This document shows positions 34,188 to 46,976 of a stretch of 64,000 nt of DNA, one piece after another; within the stretch, counting starts at the first letter, position 1; every line of letters begins with the position of its first letter. This DNA comes from Heliocidaris erythrogramma. Its lineage: Eukaryota > Echinodermata > Echinoidea > Camarodonta > Echinometridae. The notes beneath the pieces were generated by a model that did not search any database, was not told the origin of the DNA, and worked only from the letters and a program-made list of their open reading frames with translations. The stretch is taken from NCBI GenBank assembly GCA_025617745.1, contig CM046858.1, positions 52,645,925 to 52,709,924 of the forward strand, given 5' to 3'. The translations under genes were made by a program, and so were the position numbers.

Positions 34188-36539
34188 TTGGATGCGGTTG
34201 GATACTTCTGCCCCCCCCCCCCCCCCACCTATTGAAAAATCCTGGGTACGCCTGTGCCTGTAGACATTGCCTGATGGTTTGCACGGGATTGAACTTCAAC
34301 AAATCCATCCAAGCAATCGATTTCATGTGAGTATAACGTAAAATTGGAAGTTTAACATACATTTTAAATTAATTTTGTTCATTGTTTTTAGTGACATTGA
34401 GGGGTGTCGCAATGAAAGTCTATGTGTCTTTGTCAGACGGCTGCACGGCGTTTGGTCGGGCTACAGCTCCGGTACCAGATTGATAAGCCAAGGAGCTCGT
34501 ACAGCTAACGTAAACCCATGCTGGGTGTTCGGACAGGTTGGTTTACAGGACAGATCGTTTCCAACTACTAGTAGATCTGATCTGTAATTTTAAACATTTT
34601 TGCATTCAGTATTCGGGAAATCGCTTAAAATGTATGTTGGGCATTATCATGAATAAATATTTATCTTGGTTAGTGCTATTCCATGCATATTTTTTTAAAG
34701 AAATCCAATGGCAAACTTCAGTTATATGGACCCCCCCCCCCCCCTTCATGCTACTGAATGTAATTTTTTTTAAGTGTTTTTTTAATACTTTCCTGGATAT
34801 TCAGAAGGGCAGGGAGGTGTGGGCTGTTCACAGGTATATGTTTGCAGTAGATATATCTACAAACTCTTATTTTCAGTCTTTCATTCAGATCCGTATATAC
34901 TCGCCTAAGAAAACTGTGCGATAGTCTGTTATGGATACATTTGACTAGTCATTCAATTTTACTTGATGATGGAGCACACACAGTGATGCCAGAAACATGT
35001 AAATAGATCTACACTCACCTACAGGTAAGTATCCTCTTTCTTCACCCTCCATGTTTACTTGAGTGATGTGCAATTATAGAACAGGAATAAAACAAAGAAA
35101 TTTTGTATTTGGAGTTGTGACTATTTAACAAGTTATTAGAGTGATAGAGAGTACATGTAAAAAATAAAGAAATGAAGTATAACAAAAATAAAATGAAGCT
35201 TGTTTATTGCCGCTCAGGTCTATTCCATTAGAGTTTTTGTCATGCAAGAGCTTGACAAACAGGGGCATCGCTAGAACATTTTGAATGGGGGGGGGGGGGT
35301 TGTGACACCCAAATTTGCCAACAAATTTTTAGGATGTGATCATTTTGAGAAAATATACCACGAACACTTTGATGATTTACCGTAATGAAAATTTTTTTTC
35401 CCTTTTCAGATGATATGATAAGCTGATATGACTTAGATATTATCAAGCTTCCAGAATGTGAGGCTATAGCCCAATATTAAAAATGTCTTTAGAAAATAAA
35501 AAGAGAAAAAAGGAAAGAAGAAAAAAAGAAACCCCCAAACAAAAATCACTGACGTGAAGGGGTGGGGGCATGCCACACTCTTATGACAAGTATTACGTCT
35601 CCCCTAATCAATCCCCCGTCCAAGGAGACAAAATTAAATCTGTTCATTGCTTCATCAGTCTTCAATCGATAGCATGATCCTGCTATTCTGAAGATCCAAA
35701 AAGGCTTCTCCCCACCTTTCTCTGTCCTTCTCCCACATTAATTTTGTTATGTTGATCATATAAGTATATCATACTCATAGAGTACATGTACTGAACATTT
35801 TACTCTTCAAAGCACTTCTATGGTTTCACAGTGCCCCTCATTTGTCCGATTGTAGTATTGGAAATCTGTCTAACCATCCAACCGCATAGGCCTATACCCC
35901 GCCCCCGCACTATTCCCAGTACAGTGCATATCTTGACGACTATTAACCGAAATTAGTTTGGAAAATGTGACATGGGCGTAAGGGGATATTTTCGCTACTG
36001 GGGGTCCAAACATTGTCATGAATGATTGCATTTCCTCGAGAGCGAGAAATAAATTTATTGGACCTGCGGGCACTCCGCTGCCCGAAAAAAATGAGGCGGT
36101 GGCCCTTACCCGAAAATAAAAACAGAGTGGCGGGCGCTGAAACCAGCCCCTGCCTCGTACGGCAATAATTGTGAATGACGACAGGGCTGTATTTCCTCCA
36201 CTCCGATCTCTCTTCCTCCTTAGGCAACGTCTCTGGTGTAGAAAGCTGATCATATGGATTCGTTGTTTCGTCCATGATGTTACAAAATGTGCGACCTCCC
36301 CTCCCCCTTTTAAATGCCTTTTCATTTTGTTTCCTCTTTCTCTTTCTTTATTGTCAGGCAAAAACATTTGTTATTCATGTATGTAGGATTACCATGCCAC
36401 AATCAAAATTGACAATTGCACTGAATTCGGTCTACGTCGTCGATCGTATGTTTATTGTTGGTAATTCTACTCACACACGATGTCGTGACTACCAGTGACC
36501 GGCCGGCCGCCAGGCGCTCAAGCTCTCTCTAGCGCCCGT
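34188..36539. other. interval without supported gene
   Basis: Contents: a poly-C and a MITE-end fragment (ATCCTGGGTACGCCTGTG, 34205-34258), poly-C near 34731-34744, poly-G near 35287-35299, and otherwise mixed sequence. Minus-strand frames at 35870-36367 cross C-rich sequence, overlap others and show no domain. Confidence 0.45.
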
Positions 36540-36541
36540 TA

Positions 36542-38243
36542 CACTCTTAGAACAGGTGGTAAAATAACATGTGGTTAAACAGTTGTGGTAAGAATATGTG
36601 TCAAAATGTACACATATCTGTGTAGAAGCATGAAACAAGGGTACACAGCATGCGAGTTAAACGTTTACACCTGCACCGCGGTAAAAAAGAAACCCGATTC
36701 TGGTCAAACTTCGTCCACATGTCAAAATGTTACCCCATTTGTGGTAATCATCAACACACTTGGACACGATGACAAAAGAGAGTGGGCAAAATATACAGCT
36801 CCTCATTGTACCCTCCACAATTGTTCTGGTAGAAGAACATCCCTTCATTGCTATTATGTAAAATAAGTAGAACCGTGAATATGCATGTGACACCTGTTCT
36901 ACATTTTTTTTACATAATAGCATTAGCAATGAAGGGATGTTCTTTGTCTACCAGAACCAGTGTGGAAGGTACAATGAGGAGCTGTATATTTTGTCCGCTT
37001 CTTTGTTTGCCATGTTCATAGTTCTAGTGTGTGTGTATATAGGCGCGAAACGCGGCCGGGTACGATCACATGCAGTGCAGTGGTGAAGCTACACTACAGT
37101 TCATCGTCATCATGGAGTCGTTGCTGAGATCGTGGGGGATGCCAGCCGATGTCATCTCTTCATTTAATTGTAAAACATTCACATTTTCATTATATTAATT
37201 TTATTATTGCATCAGAATCTATGTTATAGACCCAGAGCACAAATCAGAGTTGATTGCACGGCGGAGGAGGAGCCGCGGGCGGAACTTCCCGATTTACACG
37301 TGTGCACCAATACTTTCATAGCCAGCCAAAAATGCAATGCAGTTAGCTCAATTTTTGTCCAGATTTATTCCTAAGTATCTATAGTGTGACGCCACCATTA
37401 TAATATAATTATGTCTAAATAATATGTAAATCATAATTTTGTTATGTGAAAATCAACCTTTCAGATCATGTTATATGGTTTGAAAGTCTGTTGTAACATT
37501 GCTTTGTAGTTTGTTTTGTTTTCCATTATTGAGATGCAAGTTTTAAGAGGAAATGCGTTTGTCAAAACTATATCAAAATGTTTGAAGTTAGTGTTTTTTC
37601 CAACAAATTCACAAAACAAGAAACATACATCCAGGTTTTCGCCCTTTTCTTTTGGAATATTGACCAAATTAAAAAAAAAAAGAAGCTTGTATATTGTTAC
37701 TTTTATTGTGATTGATCCACATTCCAGCATTTAGAGTATAATTATATGTAAATTATATGTAAATAATTCAACCTTTCTGATCATATTTAAATACTGTAGT
37801 TTAAAATCTGTTAACTTTTTTTGGAACTGCAAGTTTAACAAAACATAATTTTCATTGTGCATTTGTCTTGTAGTCTCAACTCATCCTGGTGTAGACATTT
37901 AGTGTAAAAAGTGACACATTGGGGTGTGGTAAAAAGTATGGGGTAAATTCTGTACCACTTAAGGGGTAAAATAATAACACAGCTGCGGGGTGAATTGTTA
38001 CACAGGCTGGTAGTGGTTAAAAGTTGCACAGCAAAAAGGGAACATGGTCGTTTTGGGGTAAGATGTTACCCCACCCTTTGGTGTTAACATTTTACACATT
38101 AGATGTGTAAAACATAACACATGTATCAAGCAAAATCTAACCACTCATGGTGTGTAATGGTTTACACCACAGACGACCATGTTCCCTTTTAACACATTTT
38201 GGTGTTATTTTTTAACACCAATGGGGTAACTTTTTTAAGAGTG
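36542..38243. mobile_element. 1.7-kb element with TA target duplication and CACTCTTA ends, carrying a SAM-type first exon
   Basis: It is flanked by TA (36540-36541, 38244-38245). The left end is CACTCTTAGAACAGGTGGTA and the right end reversed is CACTCTTAAAAAAGTTACCC. Near both ends are many words of the type GTGTAAAA, TGGTAAAAT and GGTGTTA in both orientations (subterminal repeats). An inverted repeat with arms of about 80 bases lies at 36785-36995. At 37112 a first-exon-like frame is homologous to exon 1 of the gene in the neighbouring 8.7-kb element. No transposase is visible. The ends and organisation match the elements at 4619-5928 and 38500-47243. Confidence 0.8.
37112..37169 (+). CDS. 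orphan first exon of a SAM-domain-type gene
   Basis: ATG at 37112 opens MESLLRSWGMPADVISSFN and a GTAAAA donor follows after one extra base (phase 1). The pattern E-x-L-x-x-W-G-x-x-A-x-x-S-x-F matches exon 1 of the gene at 43703-46976, which also ends in phase 1 at a GTGAGT donor. It is the expected start of a SAM domain (helix 1). A TATA-like TATATAGG lies about 80 bases upstream at 37033. Later exons were not found within this element, so it looks like a deletion derivative. Confidence 0.5.
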
Positions 38244-38245
38244 TA

Positions 38246-38497
38246 GTATTGCCAAGGAGTTATCACTCCTAATTGGTATTGCAAGCTCTGTCAACATTAC
38301 ACCCCACTGCGCAGGGCTAGTTTCTGGTGTGAATTCGGGGCAGGTTTCAAGCCACAACTGCAGGCCAATGTAAGTAGACGTATACGCTGTGCCGAAAGAG
38401 GGAGGTATGCCGACCGTTACAAACTGAAGCGTCATGGCGTACACTTAGGCGAGGCATCAAAAATGGCTATAACATGCTCGCTGCAGCCAGCTGCACT
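38246..38497. other. short spacer between two related elements
   Basis: About 250 bases of ordinary composition separate the two TA-flanked elements. No gene was recognised. Confidence 0.4.
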
Positions 38498-38654
38498 TAC
38501 ACTGTTAATCCTTCTGTGTAAATTTTTAAACAACCCGCTGTGATATATATGAACCTATCAACTGTTGTTTAAGAACTTAAACAACCCCGGTTGTGTAAAT
38601 TTTTAAATAGCGGTTGTTTAAATTTCTTTCACAATTATTGTGTAAAATTCAATT

Positions 38655-38947
38655 AAAACAACGGTTGTGTAAATATTTTACACATATATTGTTTAAATAT
38701 ACATTTAAACAACCCAGTTGTGTAATGATTTTACACATATATTGTTTAAATGTCAATTTAAACAACCCAGTTGTGTAATGGTTTTACACATATATTGTGT
38801 AAATATCAATTTAAACAACCCAGTTGTGTAGGTGTTTTTTCACAAAAGTTGATGAATACTTAAACATTAAATGTTGAAATTATACACAACTAGATGTGTA
38901 AGATATTTACACAATATATGTGTAAAACCATTACACAACTGGGTTGG
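38655..38947. repeat. subterminal array, ~53-bp unit in direct and inverted orientation
   Basis: Units beginning AACAACCCAGTTGTGTAATG lie at 38708, 38761 and 38814, with a diverged one at 38657. Each is partly self-complementary (TTACACATATATTGTGTAAA). From about 38880 to 38947 the same unit appears in reverse (ACCATTACACAACTGGGTTG). Such arrays probably serve as transposase binding sites, by analogy with other elements with subterminal repeats. Confidence 0.75.
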
Positions 38948-39981
38948 TGTCACAAATACACATACACACATACATACAAACAATATGAAGATTTTGCATG
39001 TAATCTCATTTATTTTCCTTCAGAAATTGCTTTTTAACATTTACAAACGTATTTACATGTGTGAAAACAATAGTTGATCCCCTACTGCATAGCACCAAAA
39101 ACAATAGTTGATCCCATACTGCATGGCACCATTTCATTATTCTCCCAAAATGGCATATAAAGTTCCTGCCATGGAGAAACATGTGAAATGAAGATTTGTA
39201 TAGTCTTTTGCATTACTTCTTTCCCCTCATGTCTCTTATACCTTTGATACCTTGGAAATTTTTAACTATTGTATGGATTTCTTATTCCTACTAATATGTA
39301 GCTGTTTAAGACTATCTTATTACAGACCTCAATAAACACAATACAACATATAGGAGATAGAAAAATGCATAAAAACACCAGTTAAATAAAATCTCGAAAT
39401 TTCAGGATTCTCAAATTATCATATATGCAAATATATAAGTTAAAATCAAATTACAGGAAATTTATCTTGTACATCACATTAATTATATTTGATCAAAAGA
39501 TAAAAAAAATCCAGAGCAAATAATTATTACACGTCCAAGTAGATCCTTGTCATTTGATTTGAGAATTGTTGGTCACACGATATGTAATAAGTACTCCATT
39601 CAACGAACTGTGCACTGTGGTTTAATTTTTGTGTGCAAGGTGCTTCCATTTGGTACCATACTGTGACAAAGATTTACTTTGAAAAATTAGAAAAAAAAAC
39701 ATTTGTTTTTTACAATGGTACAAATATTTTAATCGGTTGATATATATTTAATGTTCCATTCAAGTCAACTTTACTTTGTGGATTGGAACTTTCAAAATCT
39801 GTCACCTCATGAAAATATTTGTACCACTGATTTCATGAACATTCATTATTTGTATACCACTTTAGTCAAATGCTGAAACAACTATATTACAAAGATTTTC
39901 AGAAAATTTGCATGAGGTCATTAAATTGATTGTCAGAAAATAAGTAAAAACTAGATGGATATTCAACCAAACGAGGTCCAA

Positions 39982-40612
39982 ATATATGCCTCCGCATAGT
40001 GCATGATCTATAAAATTTGACCTTAAATATAGGGGGAAAAAGTTTGTCTTATCATACTCTACCCTCATACAAAGTTTGAAGTTCATATCTCCATTAGTAT
40101 GCAACATATGGCATAATAAAAAAAACATTTTTTTACAACATAATGAACTACATGACTTTTGACCTTGTGACCCCAAACTATTTGTTCACAATTTTGTATT
40201 CACATTACCATCATACCAAGTTATTAGAAGTTCATAAGTCCATTAGTAGGTAAAATATAGCATAAAAACCATATTTTTACAAAATATTGACCTCTGTGAC
40301 TTTTAACCTCGTGACCCCCAAAATATTTCTACAAATTTGTATTCACATAAACTACCATCATACCAAGTTAGAAGTTGATGTCAAATAGTAAGTAAGATAC
40401 CGCATAAAAAAACATATTTTCACAAAATGACCTCTGTGACCATTGACATTTGACCCCATGACCCCCAAATCCAATCAAACTATTGTCCACCCAGGACAAG
40501 TTTCATGTCAAACCATCATACGGTTTTTGAGATATCAACAAAAACAAAACGGACGGACGGACAGACGACCCAAAAACATAATGCCTCCAGCCACTTCGTT
40601 GATGGAGGCATA
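39982..40612. repeat. MITE-like repeat with ~120-bp internal units and GGAGGCATA ends
   Basis: It begins TATGCCTCCGCATAG and ends ATGGAGGCATAAAC, short inverted ends. Internally the block ATAGCATAAAAACCATATTT ... GTGACCCC is repeated at about 120-bp intervals (near 40100, 40255 and 40395). A (GGAC)n-like stretch, GGACGGACGGACAGACGACC, lies at 40549-40568. Confidence 0.6.
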
Positions 40613-40874
40613 AACAAAAAGCATGTAAATTGATTATCAGAAAATAAGCATAAAAGTACAAGCATGTACTTCTTCACATATTTACTCTATAACCTTACTA
40701 ATTTTTTTACGTCAAACAGACCAGCTGCACCAAGATCCTATATCCACCACCACCACAAGCTTGCAAAATAGCCAAAGAACATCAGGGTCAAGGTCTTTAC
40801 ATATTTTGTACCCCCAAAACAATTGAGATTACATACATCACTCAGTATAGCAACATTCAGCTCCATTGTATTAA

Positions 40875-41028
40875 CCCTAAAACATTATGGGGGGGGGGGG
40901 GGGGGTCTGATAGGTTGAATCAACCCCCCTCATTTCACGCAATAAATCCATAACGTGATACAGTCAACGGCCACGTCTGAAGGGGGGTTGATTTGATTCC
41001 CCCCCCCCCCCCCCCCCACCTCCCCAGG
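40875..41028. mobile_element. piggyBac-like MITE fragment (TTAA/CCCTA) with poly-G and poly-C
   Basis: It starts TTAACCCTAAAACATTATGG. The inner part CAATAAATCCATAACG resembles the family copy at 41877. The other end is not clear. Confidence 0.45.
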
Positions 41029-41876
41029 TCATAGAAAGACCAAAAAAGCAACCAAAATGTGCAATAGCATTTCATAAAATTAATCTATAGTATTTCATAA
41101 ATTTCAACATCAACACCATGTTTAACTTCTAGATACATGTAAATTTAGCACAGGAAGTATATGAAAACACGAATAAATTTCAATTTAGAACTTCAAATGT
41201 TGATACAAAAACAACTTGTTATCAATGTTGACACTTGACACATCTGCATTATGTAAACTAGATTTGATTTACGAACTCAACAATGTAAAATGTACAAACA
41301 CATTCATGTTAAGAACAATTATATGAAGGCCTCATTGAAAAATTGTACAAGTATAAAATGTGATTTCACACTGATCACTACTACGTATGAACATACAATG
41401 TAGTTTACACACATTCTTTCAAGTTAAAATTTTCCAATGAACTATTTGTAAGAGAATGTATCCTATAAAGCATCAAATTAAGCCCTTATCATACAGAAAA
41501 TGATGCAATTTTCTCATTAGCAACACTTTATTTTTCAATGAAACTACACTCGCAAACACGTATCAGTGAAGTAACTTTCAGCTATATACATTTTCTTATT
41601 TATACCATGTTAATGGGAGGGTTCCCCGACATCGGTATTGCTCAATACTATGGGCATGGTTGTGAAACAACTTGCCAAGTGTGTAAGCGCACTGCTTGTA
41701 TTTTCCAATGGAGAGGCACATACCACACGCTTCGTGCGCGCCTTTAAATAGCGTCCTCTTGAATGTCGGGATCCATTCCCTTTAAAGCACAGAGATAGTT
41801 TTGGTAAAACATTTTTTAGAATAACAGTTTTTCTGTACTTTCCCAACTATTTCTAAACAACTTGGCTTTAGTTTAA

Positions 41877-42396
41877 CCCTATTCAGCCCGGGGGGGGGGG
41901 GGGGGCTGAATCAGTCCCCCCTAGACGTTTCGCACGATAAATCCACAACGCGAAATGCTACCGCCGCGAGACTTCATGACTTTTTTCTTTCATTCATCGC
42001 GCAACTTTTGAGACCAAATTCAGCGCGCCCGGGCGTAAGGTCGCGAAGCTTATTTGTTTGTTGTATTTTAAAGAGATGTGTGAATAAACTTTGAACTTAA
42101 ACTTTGAACTTTGAAGTGCATCAAACTAAAGAAATCTGCCCAAAATCAGAAGGCTTGGAGTTGTTTCAAGTAATTTATAAAGGAAAGAATACATTTTTGC
42201 ATATATTAGCATAATTTAACTCATAAAATAAACAAAAGAAACAAAGACAAATCTAACAATACAATCTTGTAGAGTACATGTGCCTCTACCAACATGCGCG
42301 ATCGACGGCCGAGATCTTAGGGGGTGCTGAATCAGCTGAATCAGCCCCCCCCCCCCCCGCCTAGTCAACCTCCAAAATAGCCCGGGCAGAATAGGG
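41877..42396. mobile_element. piggyBac-like MITE, complete, TTAA-flanked
   Basis: TTAA at 41873-41876 and 42397-42400 border CCCTATTCAGCCCGGG and its inverted partner CCCGGGCAGAATAGGG (15 of 16 pairs). TTAA duplications and CCC-starting ends are hallmarks of piggyBac. The body contains the shared family segment GATAAATCCACAACGCGAAA and GGTCGCGAAGC. No transposase is encoded. Confidence 0.8.
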
Positions 42397-43702
42397 TTAA
42401 ACCTAAGTTAGATCATAAATTCACAACTATCCCTTGTAAAGTATAGCAGATAACATGCATAGCCTTGTTTGGAGGCCCTCCAATTAAAAAATAATTCAAT
42501 GGTATTCAGAGCAAACTCTTACTACTCGAAGAATTGCATTCATAATCCTGATCAATAATGCAAAGAAAATGTTAAGAAGTTTTTTTTTTCACATTTATCA
42601 AACTATCTTTGTGCTTCAAAGGTAAAGTCCAAGGTAAAAATCACCTCGGCCTTTTTTAATTCTTACAGAGTGTGACAAATTTTCATTAGTTAAGGGGAAA
42701 TTTCTTGAAGTGGCGAAGAATCTTTTGAGATTCACTAACGTTTTATAGATGTATGTTTGCGAAAATTGGGTATATGCCCGTCATTTGAGACATTAAGCGA
42801 TATGTTAGCAATATTTTACATGTAGTTGACGATTTTTAGCACTTGATCATTTGTTAATGTTAGTGATATCTTCTGTGAAGATTATAGTAGCAACTACTAG
42901 TATTTCCAAATTCTTTGCCACTATTTGTAAATATTTGGGACCTTTTGCAAACTCTTGCAAAAGTACTAGGTGAATCTGGTCACATGAAAAACCAAAGAAG
43001 GATGGGCAAACTCCAGATTTCTTCTGATCAGTGTCGAAAGAGGTTTCGATATGAAAAAAATGAACATACTTATAAAGGGTTTTTCTTATTTTTGTTATGC
43101 AAAATCATTCAAAAAAGTAGCATAATTCCCAGGAGGTGCAGTCAGTATATATTGGTGTACACATGCCCATCAATAAAAAAAGTAAAAAGGGCTACTTTTT
43201 CAGCGATGTACGCATAATGTGCATTACATGTTTAAGGGGTCCAAAAACTGAGATTTTCTGCAAAAAGTGGTCCTTTAGAAGGTTCAGAGCAAACAAGTTC
43301 AAGGATTAAATTTTGATATTCTGAGTCAACCTGTTTTAGCGGATTGATTTTGCCAAGAAGTCGGTGGCTACATCCTCCTTTAGAGGTGCTTTTTCATCAA
43401 GGTTCATTGCGGTTTTAGAGGGTAATTTTCAAACTCAGGGAAGTGCATGGGTACACTAAAATATAGTGACAACAATCAAAGTAAAATGTACCCTAACATG
43501 TAGCCCTGCATTTAAATTGTTACGTTGTATTTTGTATTAAAGCCCACAGCACAAAGTGATTTTTTTAAAAGATATTGTAATCATTCTTTGGGATCTGACG
43601 AAGGTTGATGTATATTTTCTATTGAAATCAGTGTGAAATTCAAATTTGAAAATTTTGCCCAAAGCTCTGTTAGAGATTTTGGTCCGGACTTGCCATGTAA
43701 GA

Positions 43703-46700
43703 TTACTCCTGATTCTCAATGTTCCCGAGCCACGTACGGAAATTAAGGAGACCAACTCCACTCAGGGTACCTGGTGGCATTTGGTAGACCAGGTGCTGAA
43801 GCATCTGCCACACAGGAGAGCATTGAGCTTGATAGTCTATGTCCAGTATGTACGTCAGCTTGAAACATACATCCACGGCTTGTGTAATGGAGGTGCATTC
43901 GACTGTGTTGCGTTCGATGATCACAAAAACCTGATTTGGTTTCCATCGTGAGCCCCCAATAATCAGTAGAAAAGGCTGGGGTCTTTCCTTCCCATCCAGC
44001 GCTTGAAGGTAATGGTCAAGGGAAGTTCCTTCCTGTGTTACAAGAGAATAGAGACGAATTATGCTAAAAAAAGGTCTGATAAATTCTGTGAAAAAGAAAA
44101 AACAATTGGTAAAAACAAAGAAATACATAAGAATTTACCAAACAATACAAAATGAAATATTTTGTGCACAAAATCATTTTAAAATACAAAGGGATTTTAT
44201 ACTTAAAGCGAGGAGATAGTTTTGGTAAATATCGGAAAACGTAATGGAAAGGTATAGCTTCCAATGTAGTTAACATGCAAGGATATATCATAACTTAACC
44301 CTATCTGGACTGGGGGGGGCTGATTTGCCCCCCCCCCCCCCCTCGACGTTTCGCGCAATAAGTCTGCAACGCGAAATGCTGCAGCCACAAGATTTTATGA
44401 CTTTTTTCTTACACTTATCGCGCAACTTTTGAGACCATTTTGGCACGCTCGTGTGTAAGGTTGCGAAGCCACGCCCGTTCGAAAATGTGATTAGCCCAAA
44501 TGTGATTAGCCTAAATGGTGTTAGGCTAACTGGTGATTGGACCAAGTGCAAATAGCTCAACCGATAATTCACCGAATAGATTTTAAGCAATACACAAAAT
44601 ACAATGAAGATTGGGCAATTTTCTTCCTTTTTTTGGGGGGGGGGGCGTTGTCACTCAGAAACCATACTTAAACATACAACATGAGGTATTCTGCAAATTT
44701 AATGAACCTTGTCCTCTGACTTTTTGTCCTACAGACTCCATATCTGAATACAAAACTTACAGGTTGGAAATCTATGAAGGACTTCAAGGCGGCCTGTACT
44801 GAACATTTTCCACGCATTCCCTTGCTACGTCCAGCGAATAATGTTGGCAATAGGCTGAAAGCTAATGTCTGACATTCACCTGTTGATTAAATTGGAATGT
44901 AAAAAACAAATATATATTACAAGTACATACTATACAAATAATGGATGTTCATGAGTTCGATGGTAGAAAATTATTGCATGAACTGAAAGATTTGTAATGT
45001 CCTATTGAACGACAGGGCTGCACTCTCCAAAATTTAGGGAGGGGGGGTACATGCCCCTTGTGCCCCCCCCCCCCTTGGATCCAGCCCTGCTAACAAGTGA
45101 AGCCAAGCATGCCTGACCACCCACTATCCATGGCATGCTGCGTGACTATTCTTTTGTGTGCATACATAGTAATTACATACCTATAGTTTTTGAAATAGCA
45201 CTGGCTTTGAGATGTACCAGTAAAAAAAGAACAGAAAAATCCTGGAATCTATGCAGTAAACAAGAAACAAAGTTGGTTATGTTATAAAATGTCTTTCATT
45301 CACATGTAGCTTCATTGTTAAATGTTCCCCTGTGTGTGTTCGTGTTGAGTCTACTAATGATTTTTTTATTTGAAGGGCCATATTTAATCCTAATGCCACA
45401 TACTGCACACAGACTTTACAACAAGCTTTCTTTGAAAAATACTGCTTCAGTTAGGATACTATTTTTCATCAAATGTTGAAAAAGTTTATGGTAACGTACC
45501 ATCAGACAACTCTGACTTGTCAACATCAGGAATGTGTGTGTGTAATTGGGTTTTTACAGACGTGTATCAATCAGATATGATTATTTACGTCTGGGACCGA
45601 CCTTTAACGTCACCATCCGAAAGACGTGACTCAGGAATGTGTCCACTCCACCCCTTTTCAATGTCTTCTGCGTAGTCAAAGATGCGTTTGGCCATACGTG
45701 GCCATACTGCATACAGATTCCCTTCGTTACCCATACTGATTGCTAGACGAAAGTCTTCTTGAATCTAAAATAAAAATGAAAGATGGATAATTATCTACCA
45801 GTAATCATTTAACATGAACAAGTTAATGAGTATTTGCATACAATGCGTGATAAGAACGTCCTCGACTCCTCGCCATCTGTTCTGCCATCTATGTATATTG
45901 GCACAATAAGTTCACAACACGAAATGTTACCAGCGCAAGAATTCACAACTTTTTTTTTTCATCGCACAACTTTTGAGAACAAAATTAGCATACCCGCATG
46001 TACATGTAAGATCGCGAAGCCATGCTAAGTGTTCTTGGCAAGAAATTATTCCTTATCATTTTGATTAGTTTTAGTCAAAATAATGCAATTTATGTGAATT
46101 TATTTCAAAATCAATATTTACATTGGATTTGTACAATAAATCAAGGTTTCGAGCAATTTGGATGAATTTTTTTATCGGGCGTGGCTTCGCAACCTTACGC
46201 GCAGGCGCGCTAATATTGGTCTCGAAATTTGTGCGTTGAGTGAAAGAAAAGACATGGAATCTCGCGGAGGTAGCATTTCGCGTTACGGACTTATCGCACA
46301 AATCCACTCTAATATCAAGGCAATTTAGCATTTTCGCAGGGTTAAAGACTGGTAAATTGGTGGGGTATTCTAAACTTGTTCCAATACATGTAAGTTAAAC
46401 TGTAGTAAATGTGCTTTCCGATGATTGTTTTTATTTGTTGTGATAATTAATTGTTGTTTGTTTACAAAATCGGCGATTAAACTTTTCGTGCGCGAAATTC
46501 CATGCCGCTATCATATACCGATAATGTTATGTACAAAGTAAATGTCCGAATTAATAAACATTGAATATTAAATGGTCATATTAAATGGTTAAAAAGACGC
46601 TCGTAGGCTTCGAGCTAGGCTAAGTTAACCAACTACGCTGTAGCCCCAGCGCTTGCGCTGGGTTCTCGCGTCCTGCGCCGGGGCTAGACCAGGCTAAGAA

Positions 46701-46976
46701 CACAGTACGTACGAGCTCCACGTACTTACACACACACACACACACTCGCCCATCACTCGGTGTTGCGAGTCTTGCGACGCGATCAGCACATTTGAAGCAC
46801 ATTTTTGTACCCCCGTTCTCATGCAGTTCAGTATAAAATGTAGGTTAAGTACAATCCACGCAATCTATACAACATTTTCCATCATAAAAAATACTTCCAG
46901 AAATTAACTCACCTTCGAATTTGCTGATGTTGGCTTCAAAGCCCCATTCACGGAGCCGCTCGATGACCGGTTCCAT
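43703..46976 (-). CDS. SAM-domain (SAMD3-like) gene within the 8.7-kb element; four exons seen, at least one missing
   Basis: Exon 1 (46976-46913) begins MEPVIERLREWGFEANISK, the start of a SAM domain, and ends in phase 1 at GTGAGT. Another exon (45764-45602), after TTTATTTTAG, encodes FRLAISMGNEGNLYAVWPRM and AKRIFDYAEDIEKGW and ends in phase 1 at AAAG/GTCGGT. The next (44879-44761) restores the frame, encodes TLAFSLLPTLFAGRSKG and SVQAALKSFIDFQP, and ends at GTAAGT. The last (44032-43703), after TTGTAACACAG, encodes PFLLIIGGSRWKPNQVFVII, ITQAVDVCFKLTYILDIDYQ and a stop. Phases of the last three exons fit each other. From exon 1 to the 45764 exon the phase does not fit, so an exon with the rest of SAM and the central region is lost or unrecognised; MITEs occupy that interval. 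CCAATCA and CATAAAAG lie upstream (about 47030 and 47018). The architecture resembles SAMD3-like proteins; function unknown. Confidence 0.65.
44299..44480. mobile_element. piggyBac-like MITE copy, one end, in an intron
   Basis: It starts TTAACCCTATCTGGACTGGG at 44295 and shares the family body (GCAATAAGTCTGCAACGCGA, CGCAACTTTTGAGACC, TTGCGAAGCC). The opposite terminus is not visible. It lies between the last two exons of the SAM-domain gene. Confidence 0.6.
45012..45089. mobile_element. 78-bp hAT-like MITE (CAGGGCTG ends)
   Basis: It starts CAGGGCTGCACTCTCC and ends GGATCCAGCCCTG, with a poly-G and a poly-C block between. The target duplication is not clear. Confidence 0.5.
45880..46025. mobile_element. 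piggyBac-like MITE fragment, plus orientation
   Basis: The segment CACAATAAGTTCACAACACG to GATCGCGAAGCCATGC aligns with the body of the 41877 copy. Termini are lost. It lies in the interval where an exon of the SAM-domain gene is expected. Confidence 0.5.
46140..46345 (-). mobile_element. piggyBac-like MITE copy, reverse orientation
   Basis: Reading minus, it starts TTAACCCTGCGAAAATGC (TTAA at 46342-46345) and contains TGCGATAAGTCCGTAACGCG and GTTGCGAAGCCACGCC. This is the fifth member of the family within 5.5 kb. Confidence 0.55.

Noticed and set aside
35020..35045. CACCTACAGGTAAGTATCC as a splice donor
   Set aside because: A good donor consensus, but no open frame adjoins it on either side.
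35870..36367. 165-codon minus-strand frame
   Set aside because: No domain, overlapping frames in other phases and cysteine-poor random composition; nothing supports it as a gene.
38655..38947. Regularly spaced 53-bp repeats considered as a CRISPR-like array
   Set aside because: Units are directly adjacent without unique spacers, also occur inverted, and lie in a eukaryotic transposon end.
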